Positions 32,067 to 39,212 of a stretch of 62,754 nucleotides of DNA are shown one piece after another (position 1 is the stretch's first letter; every line of letters starts with the position of its first letter). The stretch covers positions 1-62,754 of the forward strand of contig JAJRQB010000022.1 of NCBI GenBank assembly GCA_024280485.1, given 5' to 3'. The notes beneath the pieces are model-generated. The model ran no database searches and was not told where the DNA came from. It saw only the letters and a program-made list of their open reading frames with translations. Position numbers and translations under genes: made by a program. The stretch is from Deltaproteobacteria bacterium (GTDB lineage: Bacteria > Desulfobacterota > Desulfuromonadia > Desulfuromonadales > Geopsychrobacteraceae).

Positions 32067-32106
32067 GTGTCGGCACTTTAAACAATTAACAAGGAGGCTT
32101 TTAGCC

Positions 32107-33279
32107 ATGAAAAGATTCGCTCTGTTTTCCTCTTTGGTGCTGCTGATCGGCATCGCCCTGGCGTTTGTAGGTGTCCCTGCATTCGCCGACAGTCTACCTG
32201 CCATCGATGGGTTGGATGATGCAGGCAAGGCCGCACCGTTGCTGCTCGGTAATGTCAGTCTGTTCCAGTCTCGGACATTGATGGAACCACTCAATGAGAA
32301 GCAACCCGCTACCACCTTTCTGCTGCGGACCTTCTTCAAGGGTGAAAAGATCTTTGAGACCAAGGCCATTGATTTTGAAAAAATCAGCGGCACTCGTCGG
32401 TTGGCACCATTTGTTTCGCCGATGCGTAAAGGCAAGCTGATGGAAAAAGAGGGCCGCTCTATGACGAGTTTTGAGCCGCCCTACATTAAGGGCCTCGGGA
32501 CTCTTCAGCCTTCTGATCTTAATGCCCCGGCTGCAGGCGAAACGATTTACGCAGGGGGTAAAAAGCACGGGCAACGTTTGGCTGAAAAGACTGGCGAAAT
32601 CATCGCTGAACAAGAGGACACTATTGTCGCTCGTGAAGAGTGGATGGCCGCTCAGGCACTCGATAGCGGCGTTGTTGTCGTTAAGGGTGATGGCGTCGAT
32701 ACGGCGGTCGATTTCGGCATGCCTGCATCGCACAAGGTCACCCTGGTTGGTACCGATCTCTGGACCGATATCGTCAACAGTGACCCGGGCGCTGATCTTA
32801 AGGCCTGGTGTAAGCAGAACGGCAAAGATTCTGGGGTAATTTCGAACACCGTTGTTATGGGGGATGACGTCTGGACTGCCTGGAGCAACCATCCAAAGGT
32901 TGAAGGCAAGCTTGACAACCGTCGGATTGAACAAGGGCAGATCAAGATTGAGCTGCTGCCCGAAGGCGTGACCTTCTGCGGTACCTACAGGGACTCTGGC
33001 TGCATTGTCGATCTCTACACTTATGATTCTTGGTTCACCGATGATGATGGAACCGTCAAGCCTTATGTGCCGGTCGACAAGGTTTGGGTCGGTAGTGACC
33101 GTGCCAAAAACAAAAAACTCTACGGCATGATTCAGGATCTGAAGGCGAACTACGCAGTTAAGCGTTTCGTCAAGAGCTGGGAAAAGGAAGATCCTTCCTG
33201 CCGTTTCATCCTGGTTCAGTCGGCTGCATTGGTCGGGCTGCTTCAGCCTAAGGCCTTTACTTCGGCGAAGGTCGTTTAA
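32107..33279 (+). CDS. major capsid protein (GpE family) with Sec-like N-terminal signal
   Basis: 390 residues from the ATG at 32107 with AAGGAGG upstream. From about residue 45 the sequence follows the lambda GpE family (LFQSRTLMEPLNEKQP, FVSPMRKGKLMEKEGRSMTSFEPPYIKG, C-terminal RFILVQSAALVGLLQP). Residues 1-27 form an apparent Sec signal peptide: MKRF, a hydrophobic core LVLLIGIALAFVGV, and the cleavage-like site PAFA-DS. A capsid protein should stay in the cytoplasm, so this is odd; the extension might instead be an N-terminal delta segment removed by the prohead protease. Confidence 0.85.
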   Translation: MKRFALFSSLVLLIGIALAFVGVPAFADSLPAIDGLDDAGKAAPLLLGNVSLFQSRTLMEPLNEKQPATTFLLRTFFKGEKIFETKAIDFEKISGTRRLAPFVSPMRKGKLMEKEGRSMTSFEPPYIKGLGTLQPSDLNAPAAGETIYAGGKKHGQRLAEKTGEIIAEQEDTIVAREEWMAAQALDSGVVVVKGDGVDTAVDFGMPASHKVTLVGTDLWTDIVNSDPGADLKAWCKQNGKDSGVISNTVVMGDDVWTAWSNHPKVEGKLDNRRIEQGQIKIELLPEGVTFCGTYRDSGCIVDLYTYDSWFTDDDGTVKPYVPVDKVWVGSDRAKNKKLYGMIQDLKANYAVKRFVKSWEKEDPSCRFILVQSAALVGLLQPKAFTSAKVV

Positions 33280-33285
33280 TCCTCA

Positions 33286-33309
33286 CCGGTGCTGGTTCGC
33301 CAGCACCGG
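33286..33309 (+). other. UUCG-capped mRNA hairpin after the capsid gene
   Basis: Perfect 10-bp stem CCGGTGCTGG / CCAGCACCGG with a TTCG tetraloop and no T-run, 7 bases after the capsid stop. It probably stabilises the upstream mRNA or lowers read-through rather than acting as a full terminator. Confidence 0.7.
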
Positions 33310-33337
33310 GCATCCAATCTGATAGCGAGGTAATGCT

Positions 33338-33658
33338 GTGGCTAAGAAAACTGTTGAAATCATTGCTCTTGAAACAATCAAGTACGACAAAAAATTTCGG
33401 GTTCCTGGTACCGATTCCGCAACATTTGAATGTGAATTGAAAGTCGCAAAAAAGTTGGTTGATGACGGCCTGGCATGTCTGCCCCAAAATTTTGAGCAGG
33501 CGAGCCAGCCGACAAATCAGCCGGCAGCCAAGATCATCGCCGATGCCGAGGCCGAGGCCAAGAAGATCATCGCAGGTGCAAATTCCAAAGCTGCTGAAAT
33601 CGTTAAGTCCGCTGAAACCAAGGCTGCTGGAATCATCGAGGCAGCTGGGAAGAAGTAA
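33338..33658 (+). CDS. hypothetical head-region protein with coiled-coil tail
   Basis: 106 residues from a GTG with GAGG upstream. The N-terminal ~55 residues form a small domain (VEIIALETIKYDKKFRVPGTDSATFE). The C-terminal half is repetitive and helical (AKIIADAEAEAKKIIAGANSKAAEIVKSAETKAAGII). It occupies the position of FI-like head-completion proteins; the exact role is unclear. Confidence 0.55.
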   Translation: MAKKTVEIIALETIKYDKKFRVPGTDSATFECELKVAKKLVDDGLACLPQNFEQASQPTNQPAAKIIADAEAEAKKIIAGANSKAAEIVKSAETKAAGIIEAAGKK

Positions 33659-33678
33659 GGCCGAGCTCGATCGGCCGA

Positions 33679-33714
33679 GCCTGTGTCCCTGGCCTCTCTC
33701 CCAGGGACACAGGC
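33679..33714 (+). other. strong intergenic hairpin
   Basis: Perfect 14-bp stem GCCTGTGTCCCTGG / CCAGGGACACAGGC with an 8-base loop and no T-run. It lies between two structural genes and is a likely mRNA processing, stabilising or attenuation signal. Confidence 0.65.
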
Positions 33715-33745
33715 AACCCTTTAACTACAACAACCGGTGGGGATC

Positions 33746-33985
33746 ATGAGCAAAGAGACGGCAATGCATTTCATTTTTTGGGGCAGTTTAGTTGTTACTG
33801 GAATCTGGTTCCTTAGGATGTTTTTAAATAAATCGACTATCGGCACCCGCTACCGTACCGAGAATGATTGCTCTGTTTGTCGTGAAGACAGAGACAGCGA
33901 GTTAAGAAAAATCCGCGTATTGCTGCACCAGGTTGCGTATCGAACTGGTGTCGACCCAGCCCTCATTGAGGAGATTATCAAGTGA
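33746..33985 (+). CDS. small membrane-anchored protein of the head region
   Basis: 79 residues from the ATG at 33746 (GGGG upstream). One transmembrane helix (FIFWGSLVVTGIWFLRMFL), a CSVC pair and a helical C-terminus. It overlaps the next gene by 4 bases. Unknown role; a membrane protein is unusual in this position. Confidence 0.5.
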   Translation: MSKETAMHFIFWGSLVVTGIWFLRMFLNKSTIGTRYRTENDCSVCREDRDSELRKIRVLLHQVAYRTGVDPALIEEIIK

Positions 33986-34476
33986 ACCAGCCAATCTCTG
34001 ACACAACCATCATCACCGCAGTCTCTGGTCGTTTCCCCGAGCTGCTCGATGATCTCACCAGCTTCGGCTGGTTGTGGGTCAAGGCTGCAGTCGGTGTCTT
34101 GAAGATCGAGACCGAGCAGCAGCTGGCTGAGTTTGTTGTGGCCCTGGCTAAAAACTATCGCCATTTTCCGGAGATCCCCGATTGCCGCGAGCGTTTGTTT
34201 TTCGCGTTGGCCGCCCAGAGTTGCTACCTCGAGATGATCGGCAAGGCTCTTGCCGTGGCTCGTGATGCTTGCGAACTGCCAGCCAGCTTTACTCTCTGGC
34301 GTCAGTCCGGAAGCCTTCCGGGTAAGTGGCAGACCTGGCGTTTTACGCGCTCGTATTTATCGCATCCGGTCTGTTTAACCCATGGCCAGTTTCCGGATCA
34401 GCTCGGTCTGACCGGCTACATCATCAAGGTTGAGCAGCGCTATCTGCGTATGCTCGAGCCAGCGGGAGCGGTCTGA
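33982..34476 (+). CDS. hypothetical head-tail connector-region protein
   Basis: 164 residues from a GTG overlapping the preceding stop. FPELLDDLTSFGWLWVKAAVGVLKIETEQQLAEFVVALAKNYRHFPEIPDC is helical and resembles adaptor-like proteins only in general form. Its place between capsid and attachment genes suggests a connector component. Confidence 0.5.
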   Translation: MNQPISDTTIITAVSGRFPELLDDLTSFGWLWVKAAVGVLKIETEQQLAEFVVALAKNYRHFPEIPDCRERLFFALAAQSCYLEMIGKALAVARDACELPASFTLWRQSGSLPGKWQTWRFTRSYLSHPVCLTHGQFPDQLGLTGYIIKVEQRYLRMLEPAGAV

Positions 34477-34778
34477 TGGCGATCGATCATTTAGAAGTAC
34501 TGCGCATGGAGATTCGTGATTTTGGTGAGCCGATAACGGTGCTGCCTGCACAGGCTGCTGCCTTTGTTGCCATGATGATTTTTGATGATGCCGTTGATGA
34601 GGCCAGGATCGGTCATGTCGGTGGGCACATGGGACAGCCAACCTTCCGTTGTCTGCCAGAGGTCGATGGCCTGATTGCAGTCGGAACGCGGATCACTCTG
34701 GATGGCGTTGAATATAAGGTTTTTGAAGTTGTTCGACGTCGTCATTGTTTGACCGAGATCCTGGTGAAAGAGCAATGA
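34476..34778 (+). CDS. head-tail joining protein (lambda FII/phage_attach-like)
   Basis: 100 residues starting 1 base inside the previous stop. GEPITVLPAQ...FDDAVDEARIGHVGGHMGQPTFRCLPEV...GTRITLDGVEYKVFEVV has the beta-rich layout of small attachment proteins that join head and tail. It overlaps the next gene by 4 bases. Confidence 0.55.
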   Translation: MAIDHLEVLRMEIRDFGEPITVLPAQAAAFVAMMIFDDAVDEARIGHVGGHMGQPTFRCLPEVDGLIAVGTRITLDGVEYKVFEVVRRRHCLTEILVKEQ

Positions 34779-35308
34779 GTACACCTCAGGTCTCGATCTA
34801 CTTCGACTATGAGCATGGTCTGTTGTCATCGCAATTTGGTGCCGCTCCGCATCAGATCATGCGAGCACAGGGTCGGGCAGTTAAAAAGCTGGCGGCATGG
34901 GTACAGACACAGATCGCCCGTGAGGCTGGCAGCAAAACAAAGGTCCCGCAAAAGGTACTTAAACCTCGATTTTATCGCAGCATGAAGGGCGGCAGTAATC
35001 CTGAGGCTCGAATATGGATAGGGATCAATCCTGTCAAGGCAAGAAGGCTGGGCCGCGTTAGTCAGTCTGGTCGGGGCGCTAAGGCTGGTCGGCGCTTTTT
35101 CAGAAAATCTTTTGCTGCCAACGTTTATGGAGACGACCAGCAGGTATGGATACGTAAGGGTGCTGCCAGGTTGCCGATTGCCGAGGTTGGTGTCTCGATT
35201 GCCGAAGGATTTGAAGATGTCCTGGATAAATATCAGGATGTCGCGGCCAGAAAATTCGAAGAGTTTTTTGAGCATGAACTCAAATTTGAGATGGGATGGT
35301 TTAACTGA
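34775..35308 (+). CDS. minor tail protein Z-like (GpZ family), late copy
   Basis: 177 residues from the ATG at 34775 (GAAAG upstream), overlapping both neighbours. Contains QGRAVKKLAAWVQTQIAREAG, ARIWIGINPVKARRLG..., RRFFRKSFAANV and FEEFFEHELKFEMGW. GpZ-type proteins act at the tail terminus or neck. It is the paralogue of 9167-9751, and the two pairs have the same gene order. Confidence 0.7.
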   Translation: MSTPQVSIYFDYEHGLLSSQFGAAPHQIMRAQGRAVKKLAAWVQTQIAREAGSKTKVPQKVLKPRFYRSMKGGSNPEARIWIGINPVKARRLGRVSQSGRGAKAGRRFFRKSFAANVYGDDQQVWIRKGAARLPIAEVGVSIAEGFEDVLDKYQDVAARKFEEFFEHELKFEMGWFN

Positions 35309-35817
35309 TGATGACTGCTTTGCACGCAGCAATAATTGCCTCTCTTAAGTCTACGTTTTCTTCGGTTCCGACTTGCGAGGCATACCCGCGTCTGGTGAAA
35401 AAGATCAGTTCTCCGGCGATTCTGACTGAGATCGTCGACCTGACTCCAACGACTGACCTTGGCACTGAGCAGCTTGAGGTTGCCGCAAGGTTTCGCGCTT
35501 ATATCGTTTTTGATTTAACAGATCTGGCCGCTGAGATGGACACCGTAAATATGGCGGCAGCAGTTGCTGCGGCCATAAAAAAAGCAAGTCGTTTTGGTTG
35601 TGAGGTTGGCCCGGCAAAAGTGCTTAGCGTTGAGCCTGCTGATTTCAAGCCTGACTTGCTGGGCTTTTCGTCTTGGGTAGTCGAGTGGACGCATGAAGTC
35701 TGTTTTGGTGATTCGGTCTGGTCTGGTACGGGGAGCCCCGTGACCGAGATCATGGTCGGTTGGTCACCCGATATCGGTATCGGTCATGAGCCGGATTATG
35801 AGCAGGTGCAGCCATGA
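35308..35817 (+). CDS. Mu gp37-like (DUF1834) protein, late copy
   Basis: 169 residues. CEAYPRLVKKISSPAILTEI near the start and MVGWSPDIGIGHEPDYEQ at the end. A Mu-like tail-completion family. The paralogue at 9748-10257 has equal length and the same end motif. It overlaps the baseplate V gene by 4 bases. Confidence 0.75.
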   Translation: MMTALHAAIIASLKSTFSSVPTCEAYPRLVKKISSPAILTEIVDLTPTTDLGTEQLEVAARFRAYIVFDLTDLAAEMDTVNMAAAVAAAIKKASRFGCEVGPAKVLSVEPADFKPDLLGFSSWVVEWTHEVCFGDSVWSGTGSPVTEIMVGWSPDIGIGHEPDYEQVQP

Positions 35818-36473
35818 GCAGTGTTGAATATCGCTTGGCCGAATTGGAGCGCAAGCTTGCCAACCTGCAGATGGTCGGTGTGATTTTTGAGCTTGATGAG
35901 GCGGCTGCGAGGGTCAAGGTGCGTTGTGGTGAACTGGAGTCCGGCTGGCTTCCCTGGTTCACCCGGCGGGCCGGTGGCGATCGTGATTGGTGGTCACCCG
36001 AGGTCGGCGAACAGGTGATGGTGTTCTCACCCTGCGGGGATCCCGCTCAGGGGGTTGTGCTGCCATCCATCTATCGAAACGCACATCCGGCTCCGGCCAA
36101 CAGCAAGAACGTGCGGCGGATCATCTTCGCTGATGGCACGGTTGTCGAGTATGACCGGGCTGCTCATCTGCTGAAAGCAGACGTCAAGGGCGATGTCCAA
36201 TTGCTGGCCAGTGGCACTTTGGTTGCCAATATCACCGGGAACACGACTCTGACAACACCAACTGCAACCATTAACGGTGACCTGGTTGTTAATGGCGAAG
36301 TTTCCGTCAGTAAGAGTGTTGCCGCGACGTTGAACATTACCGCCGGGCAGAATATCGGCGATCAGGGCGGCAGTAAAACCATGGCCGCGATGCGTACAAC
36401 CTATAACGCTCACCAGCATCCCGAAAACGGTGATGGTGGCGGGACAACATCTGCGCCTAACCAACAGCAATAA
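35814..36473 (+). CDS. baseplate assembly protein V (GpV)
   Basis: 219 residues: N-terminal OB-fold (GVIFELDEAAARVKVRCGELESGWLPWFTRRAGGDRDWWSPEVGEQVMVFSPCGDP) and a C-terminal beta-helical spike with TLTTPTATINGDLVVNGEVSVSKSV repeats and HQHPENGDGG, a His-containing tip. GpV trimers form the membrane-piercing spike of P2-like tails. Confidence 0.9.
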   Translation: MSSVEYRLAELERKLANLQMVGVIFELDEAAARVKVRCGELESGWLPWFTRRAGGDRDWWSPEVGEQVMVFSPCGDPAQGVVLPSIYRNAHPAPANSKNVRRIIFADGTVVEYDRAAHLLKADVKGDVQLLASGTLVANITGNTTLTTPTATINGDLVVNGEVSVSKSVAATLNITAGQNIGDQGGSKTMAAMRTTYNAHQHPENGDGGGTTSAPNQQQ

Positions 36474-36485
36474 GGAGCAACCATC

Positions 36486-36653
36486 ATGAAATGTATCGTA
36501 TTGAAGCCCCTGCTCGATTCTGAGAGCCGCCCTATTAAACCTGGTGAGTCGGTCGATCTGCATCCCCGCGTGGCTGAGTCATTACGTCTGCAGGGCAAGG
36601 TCAAGTTCGCACCAGCCAAGCCAGCCAGTTCTGCTAAAGGCAAGAAGAAATAG
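36486..36653 (+). CDS. small hypothetical tail-region protein, 55 residues
   Basis: ATG at 36486 with AAGGAG upstream. KCIVLKPLLDSESRPIKPGESV then a Lys/Ala-rich tail ending AKGKKK. Between baseplate V and sheath; small proteins of this type are common before tail sheath genes, role unknown. Confidence 0.55.
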   Translation: MKCIVLKPLLDSESRPIKPGESVDLHPRVAESLRLQGKVKFAPAKPASSAKGKKK

Positions 36654-36679
36654 AACCCATTTTTTGAGGAGGTAACACC

Positions 36680-38095
36680 ATGTCCAGTTTTCTGCACGGC
36701 GTCGAGGTCCTGTCGGTTGACAGCGGTCCGCGTCCCATTCGCACTGTCCGTTCGGCCGTTATCGGTCTGGTCGGCACCGCGCCGAAGGGCCCGGTTAACA
36801 CTCCGGTCCTGATCGCTGGTTCGCGCACTGAGGCTGTTGCTCTGTTCGGTACCGGCGTTGGCACTATCCCCGAGGCGCTCGATGCCATCTTTGACCAGGG
36901 CGGTGCGCTGGTCGTGGTTATCAACGTGCTCGACCCGGTGACTCATAAGGTGGCTGTTGTTCAGGCCGATTATGTGTTGGGTGCCGATGACACCCTGACC
37001 CTGGCCGATGCTTACAACTCTGGCCTGGTTGTTAAAGATGCCACCGATACCACCACCTATGCGGAGGATGTTGATTACAGCATCGATACCGATACCGGCG
37101 TGATCACCCGTATTGCTGCCGGTGACATTGCTGCCGCTGCGACTCTCAAGATCAATTACGACAAGCCCGATGTGACGGCGGTACTCAGTGCCGATCTGGT
37201 CGGCGGGGTTGATGGTGGCACAGGAGCTTACACGGGTGTTCATGGCCTGCTGGCCTCTGCATCTGTCGTGCATGTTACGCCGAAGATCCTCTGTGCACCT
37301 GGTTACACCGGTGAGCGTCCCGGGGCGCTGGCCAATCCGGTGGTGGCTGAGATGGTCGGCATTGCCGATCGCCTGCGGGCCATCATCGTTACCGACGCAC
37401 CCAACACCACCGACGCTGATGCTATCGAGTATCGAGGCGACTGGGGCAGCAAACGGGTCTATGTCATCGATCCTTATTACAAGGTCTGGGATACCGTCGC
37501 CAATGTCGCTGTTGATCAGCCTCCCAGCGCTCGTGTCGCCGGGGTGATCGCTGCCAATGATGACCGGGGCAACGGTGGTGGTGGTTTCTGGACCTCTCCT
37601 TCCAATCGCCTGGTCAACGGCATTGTCGGCACCAGCCGCGCTGTCGATTTCTCCTTTGGTGATGCCAACTGTCGGGCGAATCTGCTCAATGAGCAAGAGG
37701 TTGCTACCACGATCCGCGAAGAAGGTTATCGCCTCTGGGGTAACCGCACCTGTTCGAGTGATCCCAAGTGGGCGTTTCTGGCCCATGTGCGTCTTGAGGA
37801 CATGATCCTCGAGAGCCTGCTGCGGGCTCACCTTTGGGCGGTCGATCGCAATATCACCAAGACCTACTCCGAAGATGTGGTCGAGGGGGTTAACGCCTAT
37901 CTGGATAGCCTGGTCAACAAGGGTGCTATCTCGGGTGGCCGTTGCTGGTTCGATCCAGAGCTCAACACTCAGGTTGAGATGGACGCCGGGCGGGCATTCT
38001 TTAACTTCGATTACGGTCGTTACGGGGTTGCCGAGCGGGTCACCTTTCAGGCTGCTGTCAATAACGATTACACCGTTGACGCGGTGTTCGGCTAA
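36680..38095 (+). CDS. contractile tail sheath protein (GpFI)
   Basis: 471 residues with GAGGAGG upstream. FLHGVEVLSVDSGPRPIRTVRSAVIGLVGTAPKGP at the N-terminus and the DRGNGGGGFWTSPSNRLVNGIVGTSRAVDFSFGD / GYRLWGNRTCSSDPKWAFLAHVR blocks are diagnostic of P2/Mu-type sheath proteins. It forms the contracting outer tube of the tail. Confidence 0.95.
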   Translation: MSSFLHGVEVLSVDSGPRPIRTVRSAVIGLVGTAPKGPVNTPVLIAGSRTEAVALFGTGVGTIPEALDAIFDQGGALVVVINVLDPVTHKVAVVQADYVLGADDTLTLADAYNSGLVVKDATDTTTYAEDVDYSIDTDTGVITRIAAGDIAAAATLKINYDKPDVTAVLSADLVGGVDGGTGAYTGVHGLLASASVVHVTPKILCAPGYTGERPGALANPVVAEMVGIADRLRAIIVTDAPNTTDADAIEYRGDWGSKRVYVIDPYYKVWDTVANVAVDQPPSARVAGVIAANDDRGNGGGGFWTSPSNRLVNGIVGTSRAVDFSFGDANCRANLLNEQEVATTIREEGYRLWGNRTCSSDPKWAFLAHVRLEDMILESLLRAHLWAVDRNITKTYSEDVVEGVNAYLDSLVNKGAISGGRCWFDPELNTQVEMDAGRAFFNFDYGRYGVAERVTFQAAVNNDYTVDAVFG

Positions 38096-38107
38096 GGAGA
38101 AACAGCA

Positions 38108-38611
38108 ATGTTGAATGACATTTTGAAGAACATGAACCTGTTCGTTGATGGCCTAGGTCACGCTGGCAACATTGACGAATTGACCCTGCCGAAGCTGGCC
38201 CTGAAGACAGAGGATTTCAGAGCGGGCGGCATGGACGCGCCAGTTGCTGTCGATATGGGGATGGAAAAGCTGGAGATCAGCTTCACTCTTTCTCGCTTCG
38301 ACAAAGAGACCCTTAAATTGTTCGGCCTGGCACCTGGCAATGTGAAGCCGTTGACTGCGCGTGGGTCGGTCGAAAGTGAAGACGGTACCAAGCTGCCGGT
38401 GGTTGTCAATATGCGCGGCACTATGCGCGAGCTTGATATGGGCAACTGGAAGCCTGGCGAAAAGGCAACCGTTAAGGCCGCGATTGATTTGCGTTACTAC
38501 AAACTAACGCACGGTGGCGAAGTGGTCCACGAGATCGACATCGAGAATATGGTCCGCATTATTGGTGGTGTGGATCAGTTGGCCGAGACTCGCAAGAATA
38601 TCGGTCTGTAA
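38108..38611 (+). CDS. tail tube protein (GpFII)
   Basis: 167 residues with AAGGAG upstream. LNDILKNMNLFVDGLGHAGNIDELTLPKLALKTEDFRAGGMDAPVAVDMGMEKLEISF is the classic FII start; it ends with the expected beta-strand region. It forms the rigid inner tube and is followed directly by a terminator. Confidence 0.95.
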   Translation: MLNDILKNMNLFVDGLGHAGNIDELTLPKLALKTEDFRAGGMDAPVAVDMGMEKLEISFTLSRFDKETLKLFGLAPGNVKPLTARGSVESEDGTKLPVVVNMRGTMRELDMGNWKPGEKATVKAAIDLRYYKLTHGGEVVHEIDIENMVRIIGGVDQLAETRKNIGL

Positions 38612-38617
38612 TTAAAT

Positions 38618-38647
38618 GCGGGGCAGCCATGCTGCCCCGCCCTTTTT
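38618..38647 (+). terminator. intrinsic terminator after the tube gene
   Basis: Stem GCGGGGCAGC / GCTGCCCCGC with a CAT loop and CCTTTTT. It probably lowers expression of the chaperone and tape measure relative to the abundant sheath and tube. Confidence 0.8.
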
Positions 38648-38659
38648 AAGGAGAGAGTC

Positions 38660-38902
38660 ATGGTTCCAGAAACAATCAAGTTGGATTATCCGATCAATGT
38701 CGATGGCGTTGAGGTCGGTGAGTTGCGGTTGCGCCGGGTCAGTGTCTTGGACCTGGAAGTCATGGGCCGCGAAAAGTCTGATCTGTTGAAATCGATTCGG
38801 CTGCTGGCCCAGGTGGCTGATTTGCCGATGGACACAATCAGAGAGATGGACGCCGCTGATTTTAATAAGGCCAGTGAGGTTGTTTCGGGTTTTTTGGACT
38901 GA
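38660..38902 (+). CDS. tail assembly chaperone, GpE
   Basis: 80 residues with AAGGAGAG upstream. A small helical protein (ELRLRRVSVLDLEVMGREKSDLLKSIRLLAQVADLPMDTIREM) ending FLD at 38902. Its last codons contain the slippery heptamer TTTTTTG (38890-38896), in register with the zero frame as GGT TTT TTG. It chaperones the tape measure during tail assembly. Confidence 0.8.
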   Translation: MVPETIKLDYPINVDGVEVGELRLRRVSVLDLEVMGREKSDLLKSIRLLAQVADLPMDTIREMDAADFNKASEVVSGFLD

Positions 38903-39045
38903 CGGATGAGCTTTTCGAGCCGGTCATTGCCAACATAGCCACAGTATTCCACTGGGCTGAGTCGGAAATGAAGAGCATGCCGATTGAGAAGCTGCTGCGT
39001 TATCACAAGTTGGCGAAAGAAAGATCTAGGGTAGGGCCGCGCTGA
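38660..39045 (+). CDS. tail chaperone frameshift product E+E' (-1 frameshift at 38890-38896)
   Basis: Slipping -1 on T-TTT-TTG continues as GLTDELFEPVIANIATVFHW then AESEMKSMPIEKLLRYHKLAKERS, to a stop at 39043-39045 (128 residues in all). The ATVFHW....M.. E.L..... pattern is that of P2 GpE extension proteins, and P2 uses the same TTTTTTG site, so programmed frameshifting is strongly supported. Confidence 0.8.
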
Positions 39046-39199
39046 TCAGCCCGACAGCAACCAGCGCAGGGATATAGACCAGCAGGGCCAGCAGGAGACC
39101 ACCCGGAACACCCCAGAGGATCGGCAGCAAGATCGCCGAAGGGATGGCGGCGATGATCAGTTCCGAAACGATAGATTTTGCCGAAAGTGTTGAGCTCAT
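39026..39199 (-). CDS. possible small hydrophobic protein on the opposite strand
   Basis: 57 residues from an ATG at 39199: polar start MSSTLSAKS then two hydrophobic stretches (IIAAIPSAILLPILWGV; LLLALLVYIPALVAVGLISAAL). It fills the otherwise unexplained 167-base gap between the chaperone and the tape measure. There is no clear ribosome site and no promoter is evident, so it may be a chance ORF. Confidence 0.25.
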   Translation of the reverse strand: MSSTLSAKSIVSELIIAAIPSAILLPILWGVPGGLLLALLVYIPALVAVGLISAALP

Positions 39200-39212
39200 A
39201 TGGAGAGTATAG

